NCBI RefSeq assembly: GCF_014199945.1
Contig: NZ_JACHOR010000006.1
Location: forward strand, 62,001-126,000
Source of the DNA: Brevundimonas variabilis
Lineage (GTDB): Bacteria; Pseudomonadota; Alphaproteobacteria; Caulobacterales; Caulobacteraceae
Direction: 5' to 3'
Length of the DNA: 64,000 nt
Position 1 is the stretch's first letter, and the number at the start of each line of letters is the position of its first letter. Of this stretch, positions 55,536-63,726 are shown in pieces. Position numbers and translations under genes: made by a program. A model generated the notes under the pieces. The model did not search any database and had not been told where the DNA came from. It worked only from the letters and a program-made list of their open reading frames with translations.

Positions 55536-55940
55536 GGGCTGAACCTCTGAAAAAACTGAGTTCAACGCTAGGTGTCGCAATCTGCCGATACAAGCGTGGC
55601 CTTAAGCGGTCCTGTGTTTGCACTGTTTCAAAAATAGGTGGGATCAATGCGTGCTTTGAGCAAACACGGCGTCCCTCCAGGCGAGCTCAGGTTGCCCAAC
55701 TTTCTGAGCAGAGGATCGGTTTTCCTTAGTCTATCTCAACTCCGGCTACTGCAGAACCGGCCTCTAACGCCCTCTCGAAACCAGAAATTTGGCTTAAGGG
55801 CCAAACCGGAGGTCGCTAAAGTCCGCTTTGGGTCGAAAGCGGAATCTGAGAACGACCCCAAAAACAGACATTCCCTGCCCGCTTTGCGCCCAAGCGCCAT
55901 TCCCTGAAACGGTGCCGTTAGTTGGCCGGACGGGAAGGCC
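55536..55940. repeat. Intergenic region with a TCCGCTTT/AAAGCGGA dyad
   Basis: About 400 bases separate the RTX gene and mmsA. At 55822-55843 lies a perfect dyad TCCGCTTT-GGGTCG-AAAGCGGA. I recall similar dyads dispersed between genes in alphaproteobacteria, so this may be a repeat copy. The only open frame (55638-55907) looks like translated repeat, has no recognisable domain and is not counted as a gene. The RTX promoter must also lie here. Confidence 0.55.
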
Positions 55941-57443
55941 TCACCCCATCGTTGGGATGACGAACGATGAGTCCGCGTGTTCCAGGTCGCTGTCCGGCCA
56001 GCGGGCGGTGATGGTCTTGACCTTGGTCCAGAATTTCACACCCTCCATGCCGTGCTGGTTGGTGTCGCCGAAGGCCGAGCGCTTCCAGCCGCCGAAGGTG
56101 TGATAGGCGACCGGCACCGGGATCGGGACGTTGATCCCGACCATGCCGACATTGACCCGGGCGGCAAAGTCGCGTGCCGCACGGCCGTTCTGGGTGAAGA
56201 TGGCGACGCCGTTGCCGTACTGGTGCTTCGAGGGCAGGCTCAACGCCTCCTCAAAGCTGGCGGCACGGACGATCTGCAGCACGGGTCCGAAGATCTCTTC
56301 CTGATAGGCGCTCATGTCGGGCGTGACGTGGTCGAACAGCGATGGGCCGATGAAATAGCCCTTCTCGTGGCCCTGAAGGTTGAAGCCGCGGCCGTCGACG
56401 ACCAGCTCGGCCCCCTCCTGAACCCCCGTCTCGATCCAGGCCTCGACCCGGGCCTTGTGCTGGGCCGTGACGACCGGGCCGTAGTGGGCTCCGGCGTCGG
56501 TCGAGATGCCGACCCGCATGGTCGGGATCTCCGCCACCATCCGCTCGCGCAGTTCGTCGGCGGTTTTCTTGCCGACGGGAACGACGACCGGCAGGGCCAT
56601 GCAGCGTTCGCCCGCCGAGCCATAGGCCGCGCCCGACAGGTCCTTGATCACCTGGTCCATGTCGGCGTCGGGCAGGACGATGCCGTGGTTCTTGGCCCCG
56701 CCCATGGCCTGGACCCGCTTATGGTTGGCGGCACCGGTCTGGTAGACATAGTGGGCGATGTCGGACGAACCGACGAAGCTGATGGCATGGACCAGGGGAT
56801 GGGTCAGGATGGAGTCGACCGCGACCTTGTCGCCATGGACGACGTTCAGGACGCCCGCCGGAGCCCCCGCCTCCATCATCAGCTCGGCCAGGCGGACCGG
56901 CACCGACGGGTCGCGCTCCGACGGTTTCAGGATGAAGGTGTTGCCCACCGCGATGGCGACGCCGAACATCCACATCGGGATCATGGCCGGGAAGTTGAAC
57001 GGGGTAATACCCGCGACGACGCCGAGCGGCTGACGCATCGAATAGACGTCGATCCCGGGGCCGGCACCGTGGGTGTACTCGCCCTTCAGCACATGCGGGA
57101 TGCCGCAGGCGAACTCGATCACTTCCAGCCCGCGCTGAATGTCGCCCTTGGAATCCGCGATCACCTTGCCGTGTTCGGCCGACAGCATTTCCGCCAGACC
57201 ATCCATATTGGCCTCGACCAGCCGCTTGAACTCGAACATCACCCGCGCCCGGCGCTGGGGATTGGTCGAGGACCAGCCTTCGAAGGCGGTCTGGGCGGCC
57301 TGGACGGCACGATCCATCTCGGCTTCGGTCGCCAGCTGAACGCGCGCCTGCACCTCGCCGGTGTTGGGGTTCATGACATCGCCGAACCGGCCCGAAGTGC
57401 CGGTGAAGGACGCGCCGTCGATGAAGTGGTGAATCTCGCGCAT
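55941..57443 (-). CDS. mmsA: Methylmalonate-semialdehyde dehydrogenase (CoA-acylating)
   Basis: This 500-residue aldehyde dehydrogenase converts methylmalonate semialdehyde (or malonate semialdehyde) to propionyl-CoA (or acetyl-CoA) in valine and inositol breakdown. Motifs are PLGVVAGITPFNFPAMIPMWM, ILKPSERDPSVPVRLAELM, SFVGSSDIAHYVY, MGGAKNHGIVLPDAD and the catalytic Cys in GSAGERCMALPV. The Asn in GGAKNH is typical of the MmsA branch. Length and start fit. It is divergent from the monooxygenase cluster, sharing the region with the TCAAC-N6-GTTGA operator. Confidence 0.95.
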   Translation of the reverse strand: MREIHHFIDGASFTGTSGRFGDVMNPNTGEVQARVQLATEAEMDRAVQAAQTAFEGWSSTNPQRRARVMFEFKRLVEANMDGLAEMLSAEHGKVIADSKGDIQRGLEVIEFACGIPHVLKGEYTHGAGPGIDVYSMRQPLGVVAGITPFNFPAMIPMWMFGVAIAVGNTFILKPSERDPSVPVRLAELMMEAGAPAGVLNVVHGDKVAVDSILTHPLVHAISFVGSSDIAHYVYQTGAANHKRVQAMGGAKNHGIVLPDADMDQVIKDLSGAAYGSAGERCMALPVVVPVGKKTADELRERMVAEIPTMRVGISTDAGAHYGPVVTAQHKARVEAWIETGVQEGAELVVDGRGFNLQGHEKGYFIGPSLFDHVTPDMSAYQEEIFGPVLQIVRAASFEEALSLPSKHQYGNGVAIFTQNGRAARDFAARVNVGMVGINVPIPVPVAYHTFGGWKRSAFGDTNQHGMEGVKFWTKVKTITARWPDSDLEHADSSFVIPTMG

Positions 57444-57521
57444 GTGCAGCTCAAACTTGGGGCCGAGGCCCGAAAGTCTGCGGGCCTAATGAGGCGACCC
57501 TAGCGGCTGCTTATCGCTCTA

Positions 57522-57537
57522 TCAACACTATCGTTGA
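57522..57537. promoter_or_regulatory. Palindromic operator TCAAC-N6-GTTGA, left end of catabolic cluster
   Basis: TCAAC-ACTATC-GTTGA is a perfect 5-bp dyad with a six-base spacer in the region between mmsA and the monooxygenase gene. The same dyad occurs at the far end of the cluster (63595-63610), in an identical spacing. The size fits a TetR-type dimer site. Confidence 0.65.
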
Positions 57538-57581
57538 CGAACCCATATCATCATGGCACTCGTTACAGCGAGGAGAGCATG

Positions 57582-59207
57582 ATGAGTGAAATCGTTGAGA
57601 TCGACATCGTCGTGATCGGTGCCGGACTTGCCGGTCTGCGAGCCCTTCACACGTTCCGGGCGCAGGGGTTCAGTGTCCGGGTGCTTGAAGCATCGGACGA
57701 GATCGGCGGCGTATGGAATTTCAACCGTTATCCAGGCGCACGCTGCGATGTGGAGAGCTTCGACTATTCGTACCGTTTTTCGGAAGCGCTTGAACAGGAT
57801 TGGCGCTGGAGCGAGCGCTACGCCAAACAGCCTGAAATACTGCGCTACATCAATCATGTCGCTGACCGCTTCGATCTGCGCCGCGACATCAGCCTGAACA
57901 CGCGAGTGCGTCGCGCAGAGCTCCAGGCCGGCACCGGGCGCTGGATAATAGAAGCCGAAGACGGCCAGGTCTGGTCAGCGTCGCGGTTTGTCATGGCGGT
58001 TGGTCAGTTATCGACCCCCAAGGCGACCACCTATCCGGAGCAGGGAACGTTCAGAGGACAGATTCTCTACAGTGCCCGCTGGCCGCGCGAGCCGGTCGAT
58101 CTGAAAGGCAAGCGCGTTGCCATCATCGGCACAGGGTCGTCAGGCGTGCAGATGACCCCGATCATTGCGGCAGAGGCCGAACATCTGACCGTCTTCCAGA
58201 GAACGGCCAACTATTCCATTCCGGCTGCCAATGCCCCCGTATCCGACGAAGAGGATGCAGCTGTGAAGGCAGGCTACCGGGCTCGACGCGAGGCCGCACG
58301 AAATTCGCCCAGCGGGCTCGGTTTTGCTCCTGATCCCCGATCGGCCGCTGAGGTCGACCCGGCAGAACGCGAGGAAGCTTTCGAAAAGGCGTGGAATCGT
58401 CTGGGATTTGGCTTCGCCCTGACCTTTAAGGACATTCTTCTCAACCAGGCGGCCAACGACATTGCCTCGGCCTTTGTGCAGAGGAAGATCGGCGAACAAA
58501 TCGACTCCCCTGCCCTTCGTAAGAAGCTTGTGCCGAAGGGCTTCGCCTTCGGCACGCGACGGCCATCGGTCGACGGCGGCTATTTCGCAGCCTTCAACCG
58601 TCCCAATGTTTCGCTGGTCGACATCAGCGAAACGCCGATCGAGTCTTTCACCGCAAATGGCATTCGGACGACCAAAGAAGATCTGCCGTTCGATGTCGTG
58701 ATCTACGCCACCGGGTTCGACGTCTTCACCGGCTCCATCCTCAAGATTGATATCGTGGGACGGGATAACCAAACGCTGAAGTCGGCCTGGGCCGGCGGCC
58801 CTGCCAGCTACCTTGGCATCGGGGTCCACGGATTTCCCAACCTGTTCTTCATCGGTGGACCGGGTAGCCCTTCCCTGCTGAGCAATGTGATCCTTTCCAG
58901 CGAGGAACAGATCGACTGGCTCGCAGCCCTGTTCGAATCGGCACGGCAGGCGGACATCATTGAGATCGAGGCTACCGCGCAAGCGCAGGCGGACTGGGTT
59001 GATCATGTGAATGCCCGCGCCAACGAGACCCTCTATATGACGACGCCGTCCTATTACATCGGAGCGGAAATGCCGGGAAAACCACGCGTATTCATGCCCT
59101 ACTCCGGAGGCGTTCGGGGCTATCGCCGCATTCTCGAAAAGGCAGCAGCGAACGGCTACGACGGTTTTGAACTTCGTGGCGAAGAGGCGTTGCGTGTCGC
59201 TTCCTGA
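57582..59207 (+). CDS. Baeyer-Villiger-type flavin monooxygenase with variant fingerprint
   Basis: This FAD/NADPH monooxygenase has 541 residues. The FAD-binding motif is VVIGAGLAGLRAL (Gly13, 15, 18), followed by EIGGVWNFNRYPGARCDVES, as in cyclohexanone-type enzymes. The NADPH fold has IIGTGSSGVQMTP. The family fingerprint FxGxxxHxxxWP reads FRGQILYSARWP (from Phe157), with Tyr163 in place of His, so oxygenation chemistry may differ. I chose the ATG at 57582 over that at 57579 because AGGAG then lies six bases upstream. It overlaps the next hydrolase gene by 14 bases. Confidence 0.87.
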   Translation: MSEIVEIDIVVIGAGLAGLRALHTFRAQGFSVRVLEASDEIGGVWNFNRYPGARCDVESFDYSYRFSEALEQDWRWSERYAKQPEILRYINHVADRFDLRRDISLNTRVRRAELQAGTGRWIIEAEDGQVWSASRFVMAVGQLSTPKATTYPEQGTFRGQILYSARWPREPVDLKGKRVAIIGTGSSGVQMTPIIAAEAEHLTVFQRTANYSIPAANAPVSDEEDAAVKAGYRARREAARNSPSGLGFAPDPRSAAEVDPAEREEAFEKAWNRLGFGFALTFKDILLNQAANDIASAFVQRKIGEQIDSPALRKKLVPKGFAFGTRRPSVDGGYFAAFNRPNVSLVDISETPIESFTANGIRTTKEDLPFDVVIYATGFDVFTGSILKIDIVGRDNQTLKSAWAGGPASYLGIGVHGFPNLFFIGGPGSPSLLSNVILSSEEQIDWLAALFESARQADIIEIEATAQAQADWVDHVNARANETLYMTTPSYYIGAEMPGKPRVFMPYSGGVRGYRRILEKAAANGYDGFELRGEEALRVAS

Positions 59208-60084
59208 GGCACCAGTCGATCCTGAACTATCTCTCTGGCTGCAGGACCCTCGTGTCGCACTGACAGTCCCAGCGGACCTTGCGGCTTTTCGGGATGGAGC
59301 CAACGGCTATCTGGCCCGTGCCGGCAAACCTGATATTGCGGGTATAGAGGACATAGCGATTGAAGGCCCCTCCGGCACCCTGACCTTGCGGCTCTATCGA
59401 CCTGTGCCCGGCCCTGAAAAGGCGATCATCGTATTTCTGCACGGCGGGGCATTCGTGTTCGGCAATCTCGACACCCATGACAGTCTCTGTCGTCGGCTGG
59501 CCCTGGAGTGCGGAATGACGCTGGTCGCTGTCGACTACCGACTGGCACCCGAGCATCCCCATCCGGCGGCAATCAATGATGGGACGGCCGCCCTGGCCTG
59601 GGCCCTGGATCAATTTCCAGGCCTGCCTGTTGCGCTGGCAGGAGACAGTGCCGGTGCCTGGCTTGCGCTGGCTACGGCGTTGACATCGCCTCGAGGCTCG
59701 ACCGTCAGGGGGCTAGGCCTCCTTTACCCCGCCCTGGATCCGGCCTGCAGCAGCCCGTCGCAGCTGACTTTGGGACAGGATTACATGCTGACGCGAGCCT
59801 TCATGCTCTGGGCGTGGAGCAACTTTTCCGCAGACAAGATGCCGGATCTGACGCGTGACGACCTTTCAAGTCTTCCGCCGACCACGGTCGTTACCGCCGG
59901 CTTTGACCCATTGAGGGACGAAGGAACGGCATTCGTTGGGCGGGCAAAGGCGTCAGGGGTGAAGGTCGCTCACCATCACTATCCGGACATGATCCATGGT
60001 TTTGCAGGCCTGCCTCAGGGAAGCCGCCGCAGCGCAGAGGCGGTAGCCCGGCTCGCCGAAGGCCTGGCTGCAGCTCTCGCCTGA
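59194..60084 (+). CDS. Alpha/beta hydrolase of the hormone-sensitive lipase family
   Basis: This esterase of about 296 residues has the oxyanion motif FLHGGAFVFGN, the nucleophile elbow LAGDSAGAWLAL and the late catalytic His in DMIHGFAG, with the Asp in FDPLRDEG. Lacking a signal peptide, it is cytoplasmic. It would hydrolyse the ester made by the overlapping monooxygenase, a classic Baeyer-Villiger pairing. I chose the GTG at 59194 because GAAGAGG sits six bases upstream. Starts at 59167 or 59176 are possible. Confidence 0.87.
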   Translation: MSLPEAPVDPELSLWLQDPRVALTVPADLAAFRDGANGYLARAGKPDIAGIEDIAIEGPSGTLTLRLYRPVPGPEKAIIVFLHGGAFVFGNLDTHDSLCRRLALECGMTLVAVDYRLAPEHPHPAAINDGTAALAWALDQFPGLPVALAGDSAGAWLALATALTSPRGSTVRGLGLLYPALDPACSSPSQLTLGQDYMLTRAFMLWAWSNFSADKMPDLTRDDLSSLPPTTVVTAGFDPLRDEGTAFVGRAKASGVKVAHHHYPDMIHGFAGLPQGSRRSAEAVARLAEGLAAALA

Positions 60085-60089
60085 CGCCT

Positions 60090-60875
60090 TCAGACTTGCG
60101 TGAAGTCAGGCGGACGACGGGCGACGAAGGCCGAAATCCCTTCCTGCCCTTCGGGCTGACCGATGGCGTAGGCGATGCCAGCGGCTTCAAGGGCGAGTTG
60201 TGTCTCGAAGTCGTTGGACGAAGACTGGTGTAGCAGCGCCCGGGTGTGCGCAAAAGCGCGTCTGGGGCTGTGAGCGAGCTTGGTGGCCAGACTGCGGGCC
60301 TCGACTAGCAAGCTCTCATCATCCACCGCCCGCGTGATCAGGCCTATGCGCTCGGCTTCAGTTGCGTCGATACGTGTGCCCGTCAGCGCCAGTTCCTGCG
60401 CCATGCGAAACCCCACGAGGCGCGGGAGAAGCCAGGTTGCGCCGGCGTCCGGCGTCAATCCGATGGCACCATAGGCCATGGCGAACTTTGCCGACCTTGC
60501 CGCTAACGCCACGTCGCCTAGAATGGCGAGGCCGAAACCCGCTCCCGCCGCTGCTCCGTTGACCGCTGTCACAAGCGGCTTGTCCATTCGCGCAAGAAGC
60601 GCCATCGCAGCGTGGAGCGAACCAGTCAGTTTGCGCACGAGTTCGGGTGCACCTGAGCCGGCTGCCGCGAATGCCTTGACGTCACCACCGACACAGAACG
60701 AACGCCCCTGCCCGGTCAACAGGACCGCGCGCACTCGCTCATCAGTCTCACAGGTCTGTGCGGCCTCAAGCAGGCCGTCGGCCATCTCCTGGTCGATGGC
60801 ATTCCCGGCGTGTTCCCGAGAGAGGGTCAGGATGGCAACGCGATCCCGGACCTCGACCCCAACGGCTTCAGTCAT
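60090..60875 (-). CDS. Enoyl-CoA hydratase/isomerase family protein
   Basis: This 261-residue crotonase-fold protein has the oxyanion hole blocks SFCVGGDVKAFAA and NGAAAGAGFGLAILGDVALAA. One catalytic Glu position (normally in the EAxxxGLV region) reads DATEAERIGLITRAV. At the other Glu position the residues are AYGAIGLTPDAGATWLLPRLVG, where Asp replaces Glu, as in 2-(1,2-epoxy)-type isomerases. It is in a minus-strand operon with thiolase, DUF35 and hot-dog genes, and its start overlaps the thiolase stop by ATGA. Confidence 0.88.
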   Translation of the reverse strand: MTEAVGVEVRDRVAILTLSREHAGNAIDQEMADGLLEAAQTCETDERVRAVLLTGQGRSFCVGGDVKAFAAAGSGAPELVRKLTGSLHAAMALLARMDKPLVTAVNGAAAGAGFGLAILGDVALAARSAKFAMAYGAIGLTPDAGATWLLPRLVGFRMAQELALTGTRIDATEAERIGLITRAVDDESLLVEARSLATKLAHSPRRAFAHTRALLHQSSSNDFETQLALEAAGIAYAIGQPEGQEGISAFVARRPPDFTQV

Positions 60876-62062
60876 CGCTTGAGCACGATGGAGCCACCAT
60901 TGGCTCCAAGACCCAGCACGGCAGACATGGCGACCCGCGCTCCCTCGACCTGCCGGCCTCCCGCCTGCCCCTTCAACTGCCAGGCAAGTTCGCACACCTG
61001 CATCAGCGCCTGGGCCGTCGTCGCCTCACCAAAGGAAAGGAAGCCTCCACTGGGATTGATCGGCAGACGGCCACCCAGAGTAAGCTGACCGGTCGCCAGC
61101 ATGTGATCTCCTTCACCCGGTTCAAAGAATCCAAACAGTTCGGGCCAGGCGAGTATATGCCAGGCCGTGTTGTCCGCGATTTCGATCAGATCGACATCTT
61201 CAGCACCGATGCCAGCAAGCGACCAGGCGCGGTGCACTGCCGAAACCACTTCACTCGTATGAGGCACACCCAGGCGCGGCGTTGAGCCAACGGTGGGAAT
61301 TCGTGCTGCCGGATCGCCAAACTGACCGGTCGCAATGACGCTGGAGGCCACCTGGATCATCGGCCCACCCGCACGGCGGGCCTGTTCTTCGGATCCCAGA
61401 ACAACGGCTGCCGCCCCATCACTGACGGCGCAAATTTCGAGCAGATGAAGCGGATCGCTGACCATGGGCGAGGCCAGAACTTCTTCAACAGTCGAAGGCG
61501 TCCGGAACCGCGCATTGGGGTTCATCGCGCCGTGACGCCGCATGAGCACGGAAGCAGCAGCAAGCGTCTCTGCCGTCGTGCCGTGCTCGTAGATCCTGCG
61601 CTGAGCCTCCATTGCCCAATAGGCAGGGTTCGTGGCGCCCATCATTTTCCAGCGCAGGAAGTCATGATCGGTCGCGTCGTCTGCCGATCCCGGCGGCCGG
61701 GAAATGAAGCCCCGCGGCATGCGTTCGGCGCCCATGGCAGCGACCGTGTCATACTGGCCGCTGGCGATCATCATATGGGCGGTGTGAAAGGCGACCGCGC
61801 CCGCCGCGCACGCACCACCGACGTTGACACAGGCCATGCCGTGTTCGGAAATCGCCTGGGCCAACTCGTTGGCATGAAGGCCCCAGCCCATCCCGCCCTC
61901 AAAACGCGAACTGGCTGCCACCAATCCCTGGAGATCGCGCCAGTCGAGCGAAGCCTCTCCAAGCGCCGCATTTACGGCATGGATGGCGAGACCGACTTGC
62001 GGTGTATCGGGCCATTTACCCCATGGATGGGCCCCGACCCCCAGGACATATACCGGTCTCAA
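60872..62062 (-). CDS. SCP-x/lipid-transfer-type thiolase-fold protein
   Basis: This 396-residue thiolase-fold protein keeps the nucleophilic Cys85 (NVGGACAAGAVA). The usual GHP His region reads PSGGFLSFGEATTAQ, and the C-terminal second Cys motif reads LGLGANGGS, so both the His and the second Cys of a classical thiolase are missing. This fits the Ltp2/SCP-x branch, whose members act as retro-aldolases on steroid or branched side chains together with a DUF35 partner. The DUF35 gene overlaps its start by four bases, supporting a complex. Confidence 0.85.
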   Translation of the reverse strand: MRPVYVLGVGAHPWGKWPDTPQVGLAIHAVNAALGEASLDWRDLQGLVAASSRFEGGMGWGLHANELAQAISEHGMACVNVGGACAAGAVAFHTAHMMIASGQYDTVAAMGAERMPRGFISRPPGSADDATDHDFLRWKMMGATNPAYWAMEAQRRIYEHGTTAETLAAASVLMRRHGAMNPNARFRTPSTVEEVLASPMVSDPLHLLEICAVSDGAAAVVLGSEEQARRAGGPMIQVASSVIATGQFGDPAARIPTVGSTPRLGVPHTSEVVSAVHRAWSLAGIGAEDVDLIEIADNTAWHILAWPELFGFFEPGEGDHMLATGQLTLGGRLPINPSGGFLSFGEATTAQALMQVCELAWQLKGQAGGRQVEGARVAMSAVLGLGANGGSIVLKR

Positions 62063-62484
62063 GTCCCTGCTCCCGCTACCGGGACAAAGACATGTGTGAT
62101 CACCGGTCCGTCGTCGACCTCTCGGATGCCCCTCGTCGCCAGATCCAACACCATGCCGATCTCGATCCGATCCAGGGCGACATCATCGATCATCCCCATA
62201 ACGCGAACACCATGATCCATATCGACAAGCCCCAGGGCGTAGGGCTGCCAAGGATCCATCTCGAACAGCGGCGGTGGACGGTATCGCTGAATGGTGAAGC
62301 TATGGAGCGTACCAGACCCCTTGATGCCAAAGGGCTCGACAGCCTTGGCTTCGCAAACCGGATTGCGACACGCAATGACTTGCGGAAAGTAGACAGTTCG
62401 ACAGCTGATACAGCGCGTCCCGGCCAGAGAGGCACCCCCGCCTTCGACGCTGAGACTGTGGGCAACAACCGGCTGTGCAGACAT
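62059..62484 (-). CDS. DUF35 zinc-ribbon OB-fold acyl-CoA-binding partner
   Basis: This 141-residue protein has a zinc ribbon (Cys25-X2-Cys28, Cys39-X4-Cys44) followed by an OB fold (GSGTLHSFTIQRYRPPP, PYALGLVDMDHGVRVMGMI). DUF35 proteins join SCP-x thiolases or MaoC dehydratases in lipid and steroid side-chain breakdown. The gene lies between the hot-dog gene and the thiolase gene, with a four-base overlap with the latter. It has no catalytic site of its own. Confidence 0.9.
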   Translation of the reverse strand: MSAQPVVAHSLSVEGGGASLAGTRCISCRTVYFPQVIACRNPVCEAKAVEPFGIKGSGTLHSFTIQRYRPPPLFEMDPWQPYALGLVDMDHGVRVMGMIDDVALDRIEIGMVLDLATRGIREVDDGPVITHVFVPVAGAGT

Positions 62485-62495
62485 GCGTACTGTGC

Positions 62496-63032
62496 CTAGA
62501 GCGAAAGGATGTCTCGGGTTTCCTTGAAATATAGGATCCCGGATTCGACGTCTGTCACCGTGACGCCGTGGCGAACATAACGGCGCTCGCGTTTTTCAAA
62601 CTTGTCGACCGCCGTGGTCGTAATTCGCACGGTCGCCCCGACCGGGATGGGTGCGAGGATTTCGGAATCGTGGAAGGTATGGATCGATCCGATTGAAAAC
62701 GGACGTGTCGCGTCAAACTGCACAGACAACACAAAGTGAGACACCAGCAGCGGCGGCACAATCGCTCCACCAAACGGTGACTCGCCGTCGATGCTCCAGC
62801 TGTTCATGCGCCACCCTTCGTACCAAGGATTGAAATCCTCGACCCCGTCGGCGTACAGGATCACAAGCTCGGCGCTTAGGAGCAGGTCTCTTGAGAGCTG
62901 GTCACCGATCTCCACCATGTCCCAGTAGGGCTTGGCCTCGGAAGCCAGGTTGTCGATAAACTCACGGGTCTGTCGAACCTGGAGTGGGCTCATGGGTTTG
63001 AGCGCGTCTGCCGCAGGTAGTGGCTGAATCAT
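62496..63032 (-). CDS. Hot-dog fold (MaoC-N-like) dehydratase subunit
   Basis: This 178-residue protein has the hot-dog pattern of FAS1-type MaoC N-terminal domains (YADGVEDFNPWYEG, FGGAIVPPLLVSHFVLSVQF, HTFHDSEILAPIPVGATVRITTTAVDKFEKRERRYVRHGVTVTD). It keeps DFNPWY rather than the catalytic DxxPxH, so it is probably a non-catalytic partner of the next MaoC protein. I chose the ATG at 63032 because GGGAG lies upstream and because it starts after the preceding stop. Confidence 0.8.
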   Translation of the reverse strand: MIQPLPAADALKPMSPLQVRQTREFIDNLASEAKPYWDMVEIGDQLSRDLLLSAELVILYADGVEDFNPWYEGWRMNSWSIDGESPFGGAIVPPLLVSHFVLSVQFDATRPFSIGSIHTFHDSEILAPIPVGATVRITTTAVDKFEKRERRYVRHGVTVTDVESGILYFKETRDILSL

Positions 63033-63048
63033 CTTTCTACTCCCGACC

Positions 63049-63495
63049 TCAAACGCCAACATCGACTTCGACCCAGCCGACCGTTTTCTTCTCGGCGGCA
63101 TCGTTCTCGGCCCATATGTCGACAATGAAACGATAGCCGTCACCCTTGGGGATCTTCTCTCGAACGACCCCGTGGGTCGTGATGATCTCGTCGGCGTGGG
63201 TGGAGGCGACGTATTTGCAGACGACCCGGGCGTTCTGGAAAAAGGCCGCGCCAAAGTGATTGACGCACATCTCCGCGAGATATGCCGATGACATTTCGCC
63301 GGTCTGGATAGGCGCTTTTAGGCCTGTCGAGGCAGCATAGACCGGGTCCCAGTGGTTCGGATTAAACCGGCCCCACAGTCTTGAACCCATCAACTGAATC
63401 GCAGCCTTTTTCTTCAGGCTTTGAAGTCGATATCCAACGGGTGTGTCGCGCGTGATCGCAAGATCAACTGGCGCGTCTGGCTCTGAGCCATCCAT
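63049..63495 (-). CDS. MaoC-like hydratase with altered active-site motif
   Basis: This 148-residue hot-dog protein has a hydratase-2 motif reading WGRFNPNHWDPVYAASTGLKAPIQTG. Compared with the consensus GDxNPxHxD...IxHG, the His is kept but the catalytic Asp is Arg and the final HG is TG. It may act with the adjacent hot-dog subunit as a heterodimer, as ChsH1/ChsH2-type steroid enzymes do. It is the first gene of the minus-strand operon, directly after the tandem operators. Confidence 0.82.
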   Translation of the reverse strand: MDGSEPDAPVDLAITRDTPVGYRLQSLKKKAAIQLMGSRLWGRFNPNHWDPVYAASTGLKAPIQTGEMSSAYLAEMCVNHFGAAFFQNARVVCKYVASTHADEIITTHGVVREKIPKGDGYRFIVDIWAENDAAEKKTVGWVEVDVGV

Positions 63496-63594
63496 GTTTC
63501 GTTTCCCATAGCCTCGTCGAGACGCACGCCTTGCGCCCTCTCGGCCTTCAGTTTTTGCGCCGGGATCAGGCCATGACCTTCCGACAACCGATAA

Positions 63595-63632
63595 TCAACG
63601 CCTATGTTGATTATTGTCAACACCCCCATTGA
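63595..63632. promoter_or_regulatory. Tandem TCAAC-N6-GTTGA operators, right end of catabolic cluster
   Basis: Four alternating half-sites lie at 11-bp steps: TCAAC (63595), GTTGA (63606), TCAAC (63617) and ATTGA (63628, one mismatch). The first pair sits within the longer dyad ATAATCAAC-GCCTAT-GTTGATTAT (63591-63614). They lie between the minus-strand operon and the TonB-receptor gene, so one regulator could control both. Confidence 0.72.
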
Positions 63633-63726
63633 CAGGAAACTGCGTTCGGTCCTTTCTGGCGTTGTCGCGAAGGTTTGCTGAAGATGAACCGAGGGCGACG
63701 GGACTTGGAAACGCCAGGGAAGCGCC

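Noticed and set aside
55638..55907. 89-codon plus-strand open frame
   Set aside because: It spans the TCCGCTTT/AAAGCGGA dyad, which looks like a dispersed intergenic repeat, and has no recognisable domain.
55977..57503. 508-codon plus-strand open frame
   Set aside because: It is exactly antisense to mmsA, is rich in His/Asp/Gly/Arg as expected for antisense of high-GC genes, and has no domain.
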